Below the pieces are notes generated by a model. The model searched no databases, had not been told where the DNA came from, and worked only from the letters and a program-made list of their open reading frames with translations. From Misgurnus anguillicaudatus (Eukaryota; Chordata; Actinopteri; Cypriniformes; Cobitidae), in assembly GCF_027580225.2 (NCBI RefSeq), contig NC_073352.2:3412501-3476500 (forward strand): a stretch of DNA of 64,000 bases, given 5' to 3'. The position numbers and the translations under genes were made by a program. Position 1 is the stretch's first letter. Each line of letters begins with the position of its first letter. This document shows positions 31,886-43,700 of this stretch, piece after piece.

Positions 31886-32040
31886 TGACGTCAAGTGTCC
31901 CGCGCGTTTGCACGACCCCCCCTCCCTCTACTGTTGTCGCCAAGCATTCTGGTTGGCTTACGTCTTGGCATGAGATGCCTGATTGGCCAAGGTCTCGAAA
32001 CGAGCTACGTGATTGGTTTAGGCCTGGAAAACAGTGTTTG
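31886..32040 (+). promoter_or_regulatory. znf711: znf711 promoter: CRE and three phased inverted CCAAT boxes
   Basis: A palindromic CRE TGACGTCA (31886-31893) is followed by three inverted CCAAT-type boxes: GTTGG near 31952, ATTGG at 31982 and ATTGG at 32012, each 30 bp apart. The region 31880-32340 is CpG-rich against an AT-rich background and has no TATA box. NF-Y binds CCAAT boxes and often acts through arrays spaced about 30 bp. Placement as the znf711 promoter is inferred from the downstream donor and coding exons. Confidence 0.65.
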
Positions 32041-32157
32041 GGATTCTCAATGTACAGGCCGCAGTAGTGCTACCGTCGGAAAATTAACTATAATAAATTA
32101 CGACGCATTCAAGGGGATCCGAAACGCGTCAACTCTCGGAAGGCTGTCGCAGAATAG
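32041..32157 (+). other. znf711: znf711 non-coding exon 1 (5' UTR)
   Basis: GC-rich leader ending at the donor AATAG|GTAAAG (32157/32158). It would splice to the acceptor at 34613. The start is approximate. Confidence 0.5.
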
Positions 32158-32760
32158 GTAAAGCGTTTTGGATTTGTGCGGCATGTGTAGGAAACGGTCG
32201 CCGTCGGCCCAGTCGGCCTGCGTGGGCCTGGCGGAGCCTTGTGTTGCGTTCAAGCGCGGGGAAGCGCCCTGCGCGCGCTCCTACTAGCGCATAGTCGCGT
32301 TTAACTACACCAAAAAGCGAGCGCGAGCCACGCTGCTGACGCATTAAACAACCCTATACAGAATAAATATAGCAAATGTGGTAGTGTGGGGCGAATGCTT
32401 TATATTATAGCAATGCGTTTTATTTGTTAATGCGTTTAGATGTAGACTAGCTAATGCTATTAGCCTTTAGCATGTAGTAAAATGGCGAATGACAAGATGG
32501 CGCAGTAACTCGAATACAGCCGCACAAACATTTCTCTAAATATTAGCTTCTTTTTACATTAACATTAAAGGAAATTGTGAAAGTTAGTGTTGTACTTTGT
32601 GTAGTGTCTAACATTTGACACGATAAAGCGTCAACTTAAACATGTTTTTATGATACGATATAACGCATGAAGTGATATGCGCCATTAGCAACCCTACTAT
32701 GATAGAGGCTTGCCTCATGAATATTAATGAGATCTAGATGACGTTAACAGCATTGGGCAG
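32158..32760. other. znf711 intron 1, GC-rich start
   Basis: Continuation of the CpG-rich region to about 32345, then AT-rich DNA. No gene or element recognised. Confidence 0.4.
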
Positions 32761-33030
32761 TTAAAGGAATAGTTCACCTAAAAATAAAATTGTCTCATAA
32801 TTTGTCTCATGCCTTTACGTGTGTATATGATTTTCTTTCTACACAGAGTATGTATAAAAATACATAAACTGCCTTACATTTTATTGTAATGCCATTGAAT
32901 GGTCTTTTATCCATCATAAAGAAAATCTATAAGACTTCAGTGGGTGTCTTCTGAAGCGAAACAATGGGTTTGTCTAAGAAAAACATTGATATTTTAAACT
33001 TAAACTATATTATACTGAACCTTGGCCTCT
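32761..33030. mobile_element. Common cyprinid element, left end
   Basis: TTAAAGGAATAGTTCACCTA is the well-known terminal sequence; internal CAGTGGGTGTCTTCTGAAGC matches the same type. The right end was not found, so the 3' limit is approximate. Confidence 0.5.
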
Positions 33031-33332
33031 GGGTCTTCTACACTTGCACAAAAGAGTCGAGTTCTATTCATTTACATTCATTTATGCATGTGGCAGACAC
33101 ATTCAACCAAAATGACTTGCAGTGCATTTAGTGTGTACATTGTTTTTATCAGTATGTTTTGACATAGTTGTGACCCTTGAACTCTCACATGGCATGACCT
33201 AATTATATTGTAAAGTTCCTGCAAAGAATTGATACCTCTTACAAAAAGCATGTCATTTTGGGACTGTTTACAGTAGGGATGATAGATGTCATATGAAATA
33301 AATGTTTCTCATTGTAGACTTAAAGTGTGTGC

Positions 33333-33897
33333 TAGGGCTGGACGATATTGACCCGAGTTCATAACTCGGTTATTTTTGGGATAAATGGAGTTATATTATA
33401 AATATCTCTCAGTACTTTATACAACGTGGAATACATTTTTACATACCTTTATTAAAACTGCATGATAAAAATAAAAATACAAAGACAGGGTTTCCTTTCT
33501 GATTGAGACTATACAGCTGGACCATAGATATATAAAGCCTAGATGTTTCACCCGCGCTGTTGGCCAATTGAGTGGAACGTTCGCATTTGGCGGCCATCTT
33601 ACCACAGGGCGCTCGCTCATTCGTAGCATTGCTTGCTTAATTTTCTACCGATTTTCAAACGGTTTGGTTTGTTATAAATGTCAAAGATGTACCTATGACA
33701 CTGCATACTTATGCAAAAAAATAATAATTTTCATGAAACGTGTTAAAGCATCCAGAATTATAGCCACGTTAATAACGTTTAGTAAGAAACCAAACTTTTT
33801 GAAAATCGGTAGAAAATTTAGCAAGTTATGGTCATTATAGTTCAATCGTCTATCAATACAGATATAATACCAAAACTCAATATACCATCCAGCCCTA
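33333..33897. mobile_element. hAT-type MITE with 8 bp duplication
   Basis: TAGGGCTGGACGATATTGA at the left is mirrored by TCCAGCCCTA at the right. Exact GTGTGTGC copies flank it (33325-33332 and 33898-33905). 565 bp with no transposase. Confidence 0.88.
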
Positions 33898-33905
33898 GTG
33901 TGTGC

Positions 33906-34613
33906 ACGGTATTTTGTTTGTGCACTATCCTTTGCACTTACACATTCGTTGATTCCTGCTTGTGGGAGCTTAATGGTACGCTTGCAAGAAGTCAGAGATA
34001 ATACGTCAGAAAATAACATTGTGCAGATGACTGTTACCTGGAAGGCAAGGCTTAGAAATAATAAAACTAAATATTAATATTTTCTTGTGTTTTTGCTTTG
34101 GATTCAAGAGGTTTGCCAAATGCATGTGTTAATAAAATGAAAAAACAAAACTAAGTTGGAAATTATTTAGTGATGGTCTTGTCTAATTTTTTATCAATTA
34201 ATAAGTTCAAATTTGTGTAAATGGGGGTTTATGTTTTTTAGTGGCGTACACAAATGCATAAAAAGATAGTCTGGTAGATTTTATGCATTTAAATCTGACA
34301 TACAGATATAATGTTCATGAAAATTTTTAAAATGCAGAATATGTTCTTTTTTTCTTTTCTTTTTTTTTGAAGTGATCCTGGTGATGATAACAAAAATTGC
34401 TCTGTCTGTATTTCTTTTAGAAACTTTTTAACAGATGCCAGGTTCACAGATTTCCTTATTGTTTGTGAGACTTGCACGTGAAATGAATCATCATCAAATG
34501 TGAAGGTCTGTTTATTACCATATTTTTTAAGCACAATTTTTAATAAGTGTATTTGCGTTCAGTTGATTGTGATGAAACATTGATTGTGCTTGTTGTTCCA
34601 CGTGCACATACAG
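33906..34613. other. znf711 intron 1, 3' part
   Basis: AT-rich intron ending in the acceptor tacag at 34613. No element recognised. Confidence 0.4.
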
Positions 34614-34633
34614 GATTGTGGAAGTCATAGATA

Positions 34634-34709
34634 ATGGATCAAGGTGGAGGGATCCTGGAGCTTCACAAGGATCTCAAAATGCCCCATACAATGATAATGC
34701 CAGATTTTG
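34634..34709 (+). CDS. znf711: znf711 coding exon 1
   Basis: The acceptor is at 34613 and the ATG is 20 nt into the exon. Encodes [20 protein letters not shown] and on to DFG; the HTMIMxDF block matches human ZNF711. Donor GTAAGG at 34710. Confidence 0.9.
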
Positions 34710-37700
34710 GTAAGGAACAGCAACTAAAGATCTTGTTCAGTTTTGTTCTCCTAAAATTTGTTTCGCATACTTATATTTGTTTGTATGTGTTTGTTTTTAA
34801 AGTTGCCGGGATGGGGGGTATGGCCCACATCGACGGGGACCACATTGTGGTGTCCGTGCCGGAGGCGGTGCTGGTCTCCGACGTGGTGACGGATGAGGGT
34901 ATCATGCTCGAGGCTGACCTGGAGGCTGAGGTGGTGGAAGGGCCCGACATCTGCCATGAGGACGTCATCACCACTGAGGGAGTCATCATGTCTGAGTCTA
35001 TCCTGGGGGCAGAGGTAGCCATTGAAGAGGCACTGGGCGGCACGGTCGATCACCACGAGCTGACTGCTGATCTGATTGAGGAGACTGCATCTGATCAGGT
35101 GTTTGTGGCTGACCTTATTTCACCACATGAAGAGAGCCACCTGGATCATGACCTGGTGTCCGGAGAGGTCATGGTAACGGACACGGAGACGGAGATTCAT
35201 TCACACGACACCGTGACATCTGATGGCAGTATTAAGGAGGAAGATGACGATGATGTGAAGAGTACGTCAGAGGACTATCTCATGATTTCCTGTGAGTGGA
35301 CATCTGCATAATGTCTCAGTAGGTTTGGGAAATGAGATCCGGTTCTATGTCCAACAATTATGTAAAAAAATCAATACATTTTCGTTCTGTTCTGTGTGTT
35401 TGGACAGGACGCTCAACTATGATATTCTGGTTGCAAGAACAAACATGCACTTTATACATTTCCAGCGATCAGTCAGATAGAAAGGGCACTAAAATCCAAA
35501 TTGTTGACTTAAAGTGCCATACAGGTCCAATTTCCTAAGCTTCCTAATATTGTTAAGGAGTCCCCAGCAACAGGTTTAAATGCATGCCAAATGTAAGGTC
35601 AAAAAACTGTAATTTTCTAAAAATATGGACCTAATTAATATGACCTAATTTCTCAAAAGATCTCCAAATGATACTGAACCATCTTTCATAGTCAAACATT
35701 TAGCAAATCCCACCTTGAAAAAGTCATTTTAACCACTGATTCTTCAAATTCCCATCCTTTGGTAGTGAAAACAACACAAAGTGGCGTTTACAGCTGGAAA
35801 CACAGTGTCTCCTCGACATGATGTTTACACACTAACTAGCCGAAGTTTCTGTGGGCAGGTCAAAGTTTTCGTTTCTCGCAGGCAAGACTGTAGAAGGAGA
35901 TTATGCAAAGTATTGCCTTCATACGTAAGTAGACAACAGGCGGGAGATTCGAAAATAATATGACTCGTAAACGTGGTTCAGAGTCGACTACTTTAGAAGC
36001 CAATAACTTTATTTATCGTACACTCTTTGGATTAAATACTGTACTTTCCGGACTATAAGCCGCACCGGAGTATAAGCCGCATCATTAAAAAATGCGTCAT
36101 TAAGACGAAATAACATATAAGTCGCAGTGGATTATACGTTGCGTTTATTTAGAAAAAAATTCACAAAATCCAAGCAGAAGAACAGACATTTAATCTGGAA
36201 AGGCAAGTTATTCAACTAAACAATAGCAGACAGAACAGCAGGCTGAATAGATGTCTGTATGTTAAAGTAATATTATCAGTTATTTAAACGATAAACCATA
36301 GCATACACAACTTACCTGAAAGGTTGAATAGGCTAAATTAACTGAACAAGCCAACTAGCGTGAAGTTTGCATACTCTTCATTCACATTACTGAATCCATT
36401 GAATTACATGAATACAGAAGCAGCATATGGCTGACTCTCGCGGCTGTAGATGGTAATGTTGTCTCTTGCCTCATAAATGTCAAAATTAATTCATACTGAC
36501 TTACAAGGTGCACCTGATTATAAGACGCAGCACCAGCCAAGATATGAAAAAAAAACGGCGGTTTAAAGACCGAAGAATACGGTACTTTGCATATTGTTTA
36601 CATTAATGGACAGCTACGTGACACACTGCAATACAGATGATTTTCGATATTGTATCTGTCTGGAACTTTAATTCAATCGTCTATTATAAACGAGTGATAA
36701 ATCCATTAAAAAATGTCAGCATCTTAGAGTATCTTATTCAGTCAGCATTTAAAGAAATCATTCTCAGACAGCCTTGAATCATGTGAAGATTTTTTTGAGC
36801 AGTGTAGTTACACAGAGCCACATATTACACACACTCATGCAGTTTCAACTTCCCATGGGAAACACAGAAACTACAACATTCTTATATAAACCATAAAAGA
36901 GCTGACATTTACAAAATATTTGGTAGCTTTTATTCATTTGGTTTGTAATTTTGTGATTCTTAATCATAAGGCAGTAGATAAGTTGCATGTAGACTGATGT
37001 TTGGCTAATTTTTGGCTTCTGTGCAGTGGATGAAGTTGAGGAGAAGCTTGACATTGGAGATACGCCATTAAAGATCAACACAGACATGATCCAGGACGAT
37101 GACGGGTCAAAAGAGGATGAGTTCAGCTCAGAAGTCATTAAAGTTTATATCTTTAAGGCTGATGGGGATGAAGATGTGGAAATAGGTAAGAGACACAAGC
37201 CAAAAAAGTACATAAAAATACAAGGGATACACCAAAACAAAATTATTTAAAAATTATATAATATTCAATTACTTAAAATGACATCTATCGATACCGATAG
37301 TTTCTCTTTTGTCGTGAAATCCTAGTAGTGCAGAGTGTATAAACTACAATTCTGTTGTCATTGTGACCCAATTTAAAATAATGAATTCTGTGTTTTTCTG
37401 CCCCATTTTAACTCTTTCCCCACCATTGATGAGTTATTTCATCAATCAAGAGAAAACGCTTCCCTGCCAATTCCCTGATGAGTTTTTACAGCAATTCATA
37501 TTTCTGCTATTATCCACTAGGTGGCGCTCTTACCTAACCTATAAAACACTGAATCATACCCTGTAAAAACAGTAAAACCTCTGTGTATGTTTTGATCATC
37601 GTTCTGATCTGATCTCTAACAAAGTCCTTTACAAAAATGCAATTATTTCTGCTTTTTGCTTAAAATTTGGTATTTTTGAAGAAACATATGTTCTCTTTTA

Positions 37701-40700
37701 TCACCTCTAATATATGGTTCATATTTGAGAGGTGATAAAAAGAGATCAAATGAAGATGGGATGAAACTTTTTTTATAAGCAAGGGGTCCGTTCTTTGATC
37801 TGATATATTGTACGTTTATGTATTTAAAGAAGAACATTTCTGAAAGGCATTACACTTTTGTGAAAATCATAAAAAATGCTGCCTCTGGCTGGCAACTTTT
37901 TTTTAAATGCTGGCTGGGAAAGAGTTAATTGGCAGGGTATGATTAAAAAAATGGCGATACCCATTATAGGCCCTATATCAGTGCGTCCCTAAAAAATATC
38001 AATGCTGAAATAAATCAAGCAGTACTGTAAAGATTATTAATAGAAATGCAGATTTGTACTGCTTTTGAAATATTATTTATATTCGCTAAGCATTACTATC
38101 AGGACTAGGGGTGGCACGGTTCATGAAAAAAATCAGAACCGTTCGGTTCGCTTGTCTCGGTTCGGAGCGCGTGTGTGTCGTACGGTTCAACGGTTCATGG
38201 CATGCGCAGTGTATGTAGCCTCGTGCCCTGTATGTGACCTCAGATAGCGTGTTTCCCTTTCGCGAGTAGCGCGAAAGAAGAGGTGACTGGTGTGGAGAGT
38301 GAGTGCTCCCTGTCATGTTACGTGTAGAAATGGCAAGAGGGAGAGAAAAAGAAGTCTGCCCGCAGTTGGAGGATGCGCCAGTGTCGTATAAGTTTGGTGT
38401 GTGGAAACATTTTTTATTTCATGTTACCTATGATGACAGCGGAAATAAAACAATAGATACAGCCACACGCAACAGCCTTCTCTCCGACCATTTATCTAAT
38501 CTGAGGTAATGAACACGTTTTACGTCTTTTCGTATTCAGCGCTATTTTTAGCCTTTCGTTGATAAAACGAAAGCGGCTGATTTCCGCGTAGTTTCATTTT
38601 GCTTGCGTGTGAAAGTCGCGCGATCTTATTTCATGAACTGCCCCTTAAAGTAATCAGGACAGAAATGGTCAAAAGTGGACAAAAGAGACGGATTTAAATA
38701 TTACAGGTGTAAACGTTATGTTTCTCTCGTTCACATATACTCTCTGCAGTATTTAAGCAGCCTCTCAGTGATAAATCTTAGAGCTACACTGAATTTGGCA
38801 TTTTGATAAATGCAAGTTATCTTTGTGTGCTAAAAATGCACACAAAGTTCATGTAGATGGCAATACACATTCTCTTTTTTGCCAAATAAATGAAAAGCAT
38901 GTTGAAATCATCAATGTCTTCCCTCTCGCTGTGTCAAAATCTCACCTGGCTTTCCTCAGAGATGTTCCCAATAATGTGCTTAAAGTCAAATTCAGTTTGT
39001 GCATGATTACATGATATAACTTTTTTTAATATCCTAAATTATGGATAATTAATACATTAATAAGATAATACATTTCTGGAGTGTTAAAAAAAATAACAAT
39101 AAGAACCGTACTGAACCGAGAACCGTGACCATAGAACCGTGATACGAACCGAACCGAGGGTTTTGTGAACCGTGCCACCCCTAATCAGGACACATGCTTG
39201 GGCTATAGTTTGTGTTAACAGTGCTGAAAGTCTCCTTATAATTGTGAAACAGAGCAGGAGCAGCAGTGTCACATGTTCAAATAAAGTTACACTGATTTAT
39301 GGTCAAACATTGACAAGAAAAAATACACAATACTGTGTTTTACAGTGTCACCTTATGACATTTAGCACTGTGTTAAAATAAATATCTGTTGCCAGGAGCA
39401 TATAACACAAAAGCAACCACCCCATAATTCAGATTGTGTTCAGTGATATTGGGCTGTAAACAAAATTGACTTTAAGAAAGATGTGTTATGTTATTGCAGT
39501 CTGCCATTTTGGGCAAAAAAAAAGAAAATCGAAAACATTTATCAAAGTTTAAACGTTAATGCGTATCCCAAGTGTATCCTACCAACAATCAGATTACATT
39601 TTTAATCAGAATGTGCAAGTCCAGTTAAACTGCAGTATAGCTGCATAAATGTAGAGCTTTAACATATAAAAGTTATATAATTCTGTTTGTATTCTGGTGT
39701 AGGCAGCACAGAAGTGGTAGCAGAGAGTGATTTTCCCAATGGGCACACAGTGTTGGAGTCAGCGGTCTCAGGCAGACTGCCCAGAGAGAAGATGGTCTAC
39801 ATGGCCGTGAAGGACACCAGTCAGGGAGAAGATGATATCAGTGAGTAACTCTTTTTAAGAAGTCACCCATATGGTCCGTCCGTGTGCCTGCAGTGAGCCT
39901 ATAATGTGTTAAAATGTGCTCTACTTTGTTTTGTGTGAAGACTGTTCTGCGATGACTGACCAGGTGTATATGGAGGTGATTGTCGGAGAGGAAGAGGCTC
40001 CTGCCATCCAGGAAGTCCAGTCAGAGGACACACCCGTTAACAAGACCTTCGTCCCTGCGGCCTGGGCTTATGGTCCTTTACTTTACTTTCTCTTACCTGG
40101 GGCCTGTTGCACCAGCTGGACGTAAAAAGTTGGTTGTAAGCCTAGCTACGTCTGGCTTTAAAAAATTATTTACGCCTGTTGTACCATCTGAAACTATGAC
40201 CAGGCCCATATAGTTGAGACACCTTTCGCATTAGTATGGTTACAAACTTAAATTTACAAATGAGAGCGGTTCATGCTTTCTTTTAACCCTAATCGGACGG
40301 TAATTGTTTTTCGTTGGGACATAAGGTATTGTCATCATTTACAGAGGGTTGTCATTGATTTTATTGCCATCCGAATCCAGAATCGCAGTGTTTTTCTCTT
40401 GACTACCTGCGTAAAAATCCCCTGCTGAATGACTTACTGTTTTGACAAACACCAAGGTCATGTGGTAATTTAATTGCCGTCTGAATCCAGATGGGATAAA
40501 TGTAAAAGTCATTCTAATCTGCACCACTGAAAAGCACCGTATGGTCACACGCTTCACGTTTATTCTTCATCATTGAAGCGTCTTTCTTTGTGTGCATTTT
40601 AAGCATCGACACTTTCATAACTGAAATTAAGAGAAATATGTGGGAACAAAGTTTCTTAATCGCTGCACCACAGCGAGTGGGAGCTGATATACAGTAGTGT

Positions 40701-43700
40701 GAAAAGTGTTGCCCCCTTCCTGTTTTTTTTTTTTTTTTTTGCATGTTTGTTACATTTTAATGTTTCAGATCATCAAACTACATGCAGTTTTAAATTAAGG
40801 TTTTATTATGAAGGGAAAACAATCCCAAACTACATGGCCCTGTGTGTTTGGGCCACCGTTAGCAGCAACAACTGCAGTCAAGCGTTTGCGATAACTTGCT
40901 TTGAAGGTTATTTTCGTAAACGAAAACTGAAACTAAGACTAAAACTATCAGCTAAAAAACATTTTCGTTAACTGAAATAAAATTTAAATTCATCATAAAT
41001 GAAAAACTAAACGAAACGAGCAACAGTTATTGAAAAACTAACTGAAATAAAATAATAATTATCAAAAATAAGTATTAGTTTTCGTAATTAATAAGCTCTC
41101 ATCCCGTGGCGGAAAATCTGAACAGGCTTTATAATAGACCCCTTAATCGCCTACGTCACTGTGACGTCACCGCTCTAGCTGGAGGCAAAACATAAGAACT
41201 CATAGCAGGCGCACTAAAAGTTTGAGGTTTTGACTTTAAAATGTCGTCTTGTTGTGTTTTTGGCTGCCAAAATAGAAGTAACGGCACTTTTCGTTCAAAA
41301 CTAAAGTTTTACCGGATCCCGGCAGACATTCCTTCACAGAAATAAAGAAGACAATTGTGGTTGAATGGACGGAGATGATCACAAATTATGCTCGTGTTTG
41401 CAGTGCACACTTCATATCAGGTAAAATAATCTATGCATCTGTACTGGTGTGTTGGTCTTATCTAGTACAAATCAAAAAGTTTTTGTTTTATAGGTGATGA
41501 TAAGTCAACCGTCAGTGCACTAGCTAGCTTAAATGTTAAACAAACATACAGCGATAGATGTGTGTGCCATCCTTTGAATGATCTCTTAAAATAATCCCCA
41601 TTGCTAATCATAGTTAATCCAGCGCTAGGTTACATTAGACAATAAGCTTTGACAAAATTCCACAAAAAACCCGAAAATACTTCATATGTAGGAACTATCC
41701 AAAACCTGGTTAAAAGGTTTCCAATGAGAACAAGATACAAGAACTAACTGTTACAGAGTTAATTTACAAAAATAGCTGTCACGCAGAGTCAGTAACTTTA
41801 CATATTCGGACAGTTCCGAACCTTCTTCTGCATCTATGTTTAATAAATCCCTCCTAAAACGTCCTAGGTTACGATTGTCAGCATTGCATCCACGCCTCTT
41901 TTTGCCTCCAACTAATCCCCGCCCACCCGGAGACGTTGCAATGTTTACAAACTTTTAAGGAGTCTTTACTTGTAGATGGCGCTTTATGCATGTGAGGTTA
42001 GCTGAGGCTGACAGCAACATCAGTTAACTGATAAATATGTCAGACAGTCTAGCTGCTGTTAGCTGCTAAACTATAATTACTAAAACTATAACTGAAATGA
42101 AATAAAATAAAAACTAAATAGAAATGTGTTTGCAAAATAAAAACTAAACTAAAACTAACAAAACCATTCACTAAAACTAAACCTAAATTTAAAGCAAAAT
42201 TGAAAACGATACTAAAATAAAAACTAATTTAAAAAACCAAAACTATAATAACTTTGAGTCTAGTACAGTGCTGGAGGAATTTTGGTCCACTCACCTTTGC
42301 AGAATTGTTGTAATTCGGCCACATTGAAGGGTTTTCGAGCCTTTTTAAGGTCATGCCACAGCATCTCAATTGGATTGAGCAGGACTTTGCCTTGGCCACT
42401 CCAAAGTCTCCATTTAGTTTTTCTTCAGCCATTCAGATGTGGACTTGCGGGTGTGTTTTGGATCATTGTCCTGCTGCAGAACCCAAGTGTGCTTCAGCTT
42501 GAGGTCAAGAATAATTCACAGAAACAATTTCACACAGGGCCATGTGGGTTTGGATTTTGTTTTCCCTTCGTAATTAAAACCTTCATTTAAAAACTGGATG
42601 TTGTGTTATCTTTCATTAATATTTCAATTTGTTTGATGATATGAAACATTGGGGTGTGACAAACGTGCAAAAAAGATACAAATCAGGAAGGGGGCCAACA
42701 CTTTTTCACAACACTGCAAACAAAGAGAAGAAAATCACGAAAACATTTAAAAAATCTATTGCAAAAGTAAGTTATATGTATTCAATTACACAACAGCATA
42801 CATATAATCAAGTATTCGGGTCAGTTTAAGGATCATGTAGCCTAATTAACCACACATGCAGCTCGTTTCCAGGTGTTTTATATTATAAACCTAACACATC
42901 CACCGCAAATTTATCTTCTTCTGAATGCATGACTTTTATCGCGGAGGAGGCATTCAAATATATTTTTACAGACATCCTCATGAGAAAAATTTACCGTCTG
43001 AATAGGGCCTAGATGGTTCAACAGGTATAAATTCTAGGTATGATGTAAAACACATTTTATGTCCAGGCTATTCTTACGACCAAGTGTACGCCCAGCTGGT
43101 GCAACAACTGTCCCATGGGCTGAAAGCAACGAGAAAAGTTGTTTCATCCCAAACGTGAAAACCATCAACAATCATTCACTCCTACCAATGTTGTTTACAA
43201 ACGTTATGATGTAAAATGGCCATAGAAGCTGACACGAGGCCATAGAACAAACCTATGATGTTTTGCTCCTTATGTGAACATTTATGATAGAATGTTGAAC
43301 GCATCCTCATTTGTAAGTCATTTTGGTGAGAGTCTTTATAAGTTTCTCCACAGACAATAGACAGAATGTGGAGTCAAATTTACAATAAGCCTTGTGCTTT
43401 ACGATTAGTCCATGTATATCACAAGCTATTTCAAGCAGCTCACCGGTGGTGGTTTTTCCTACAGGCAGCGGTTTAGAGAGTAAGAATGGCACTGCCACCC
43501 CATACCTGCAGATCACAGACAGCATCAGCACCAGCCGAGCTCTCAAACAGAGGCTGAAGAAGAAGAGGAGGGGAGAGTCACGCCAGTGCCAGACCGGTAT
43601 GACAAATCAGTGTTTGTTTGTTTTCAAAATGTCTTTCCATTTCAGCTGTTGTTGCTTAGGACAGAAATCATGTTAATCAATAACTATTCTGGTGGGTAAA

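Larger units (their letters stand above)
40101..43108. mobile_element. Inverted-repeat element filling most of znf711 coding intron 5
   Basis: GGCCTGTTGCACCAGCTGGA near 40101 is mirrored by CCCAGCTGGTGCAACAA ending near 43107. A Tc1-like element (40692-42716) lies inside. After subtraction the host is about 1 kb and non-coding. Confidence 0.65.

Noticed and set aside
40072..40125. Alternative end of ZNF711 by reading through coding exon 5 to a stop at 40123-40125
   Set aside because: The sequence after 40072 is not conserved with ZNF711 and enters an element at 40101. The phase-matched exon 43465-43596 continues the family sequence.
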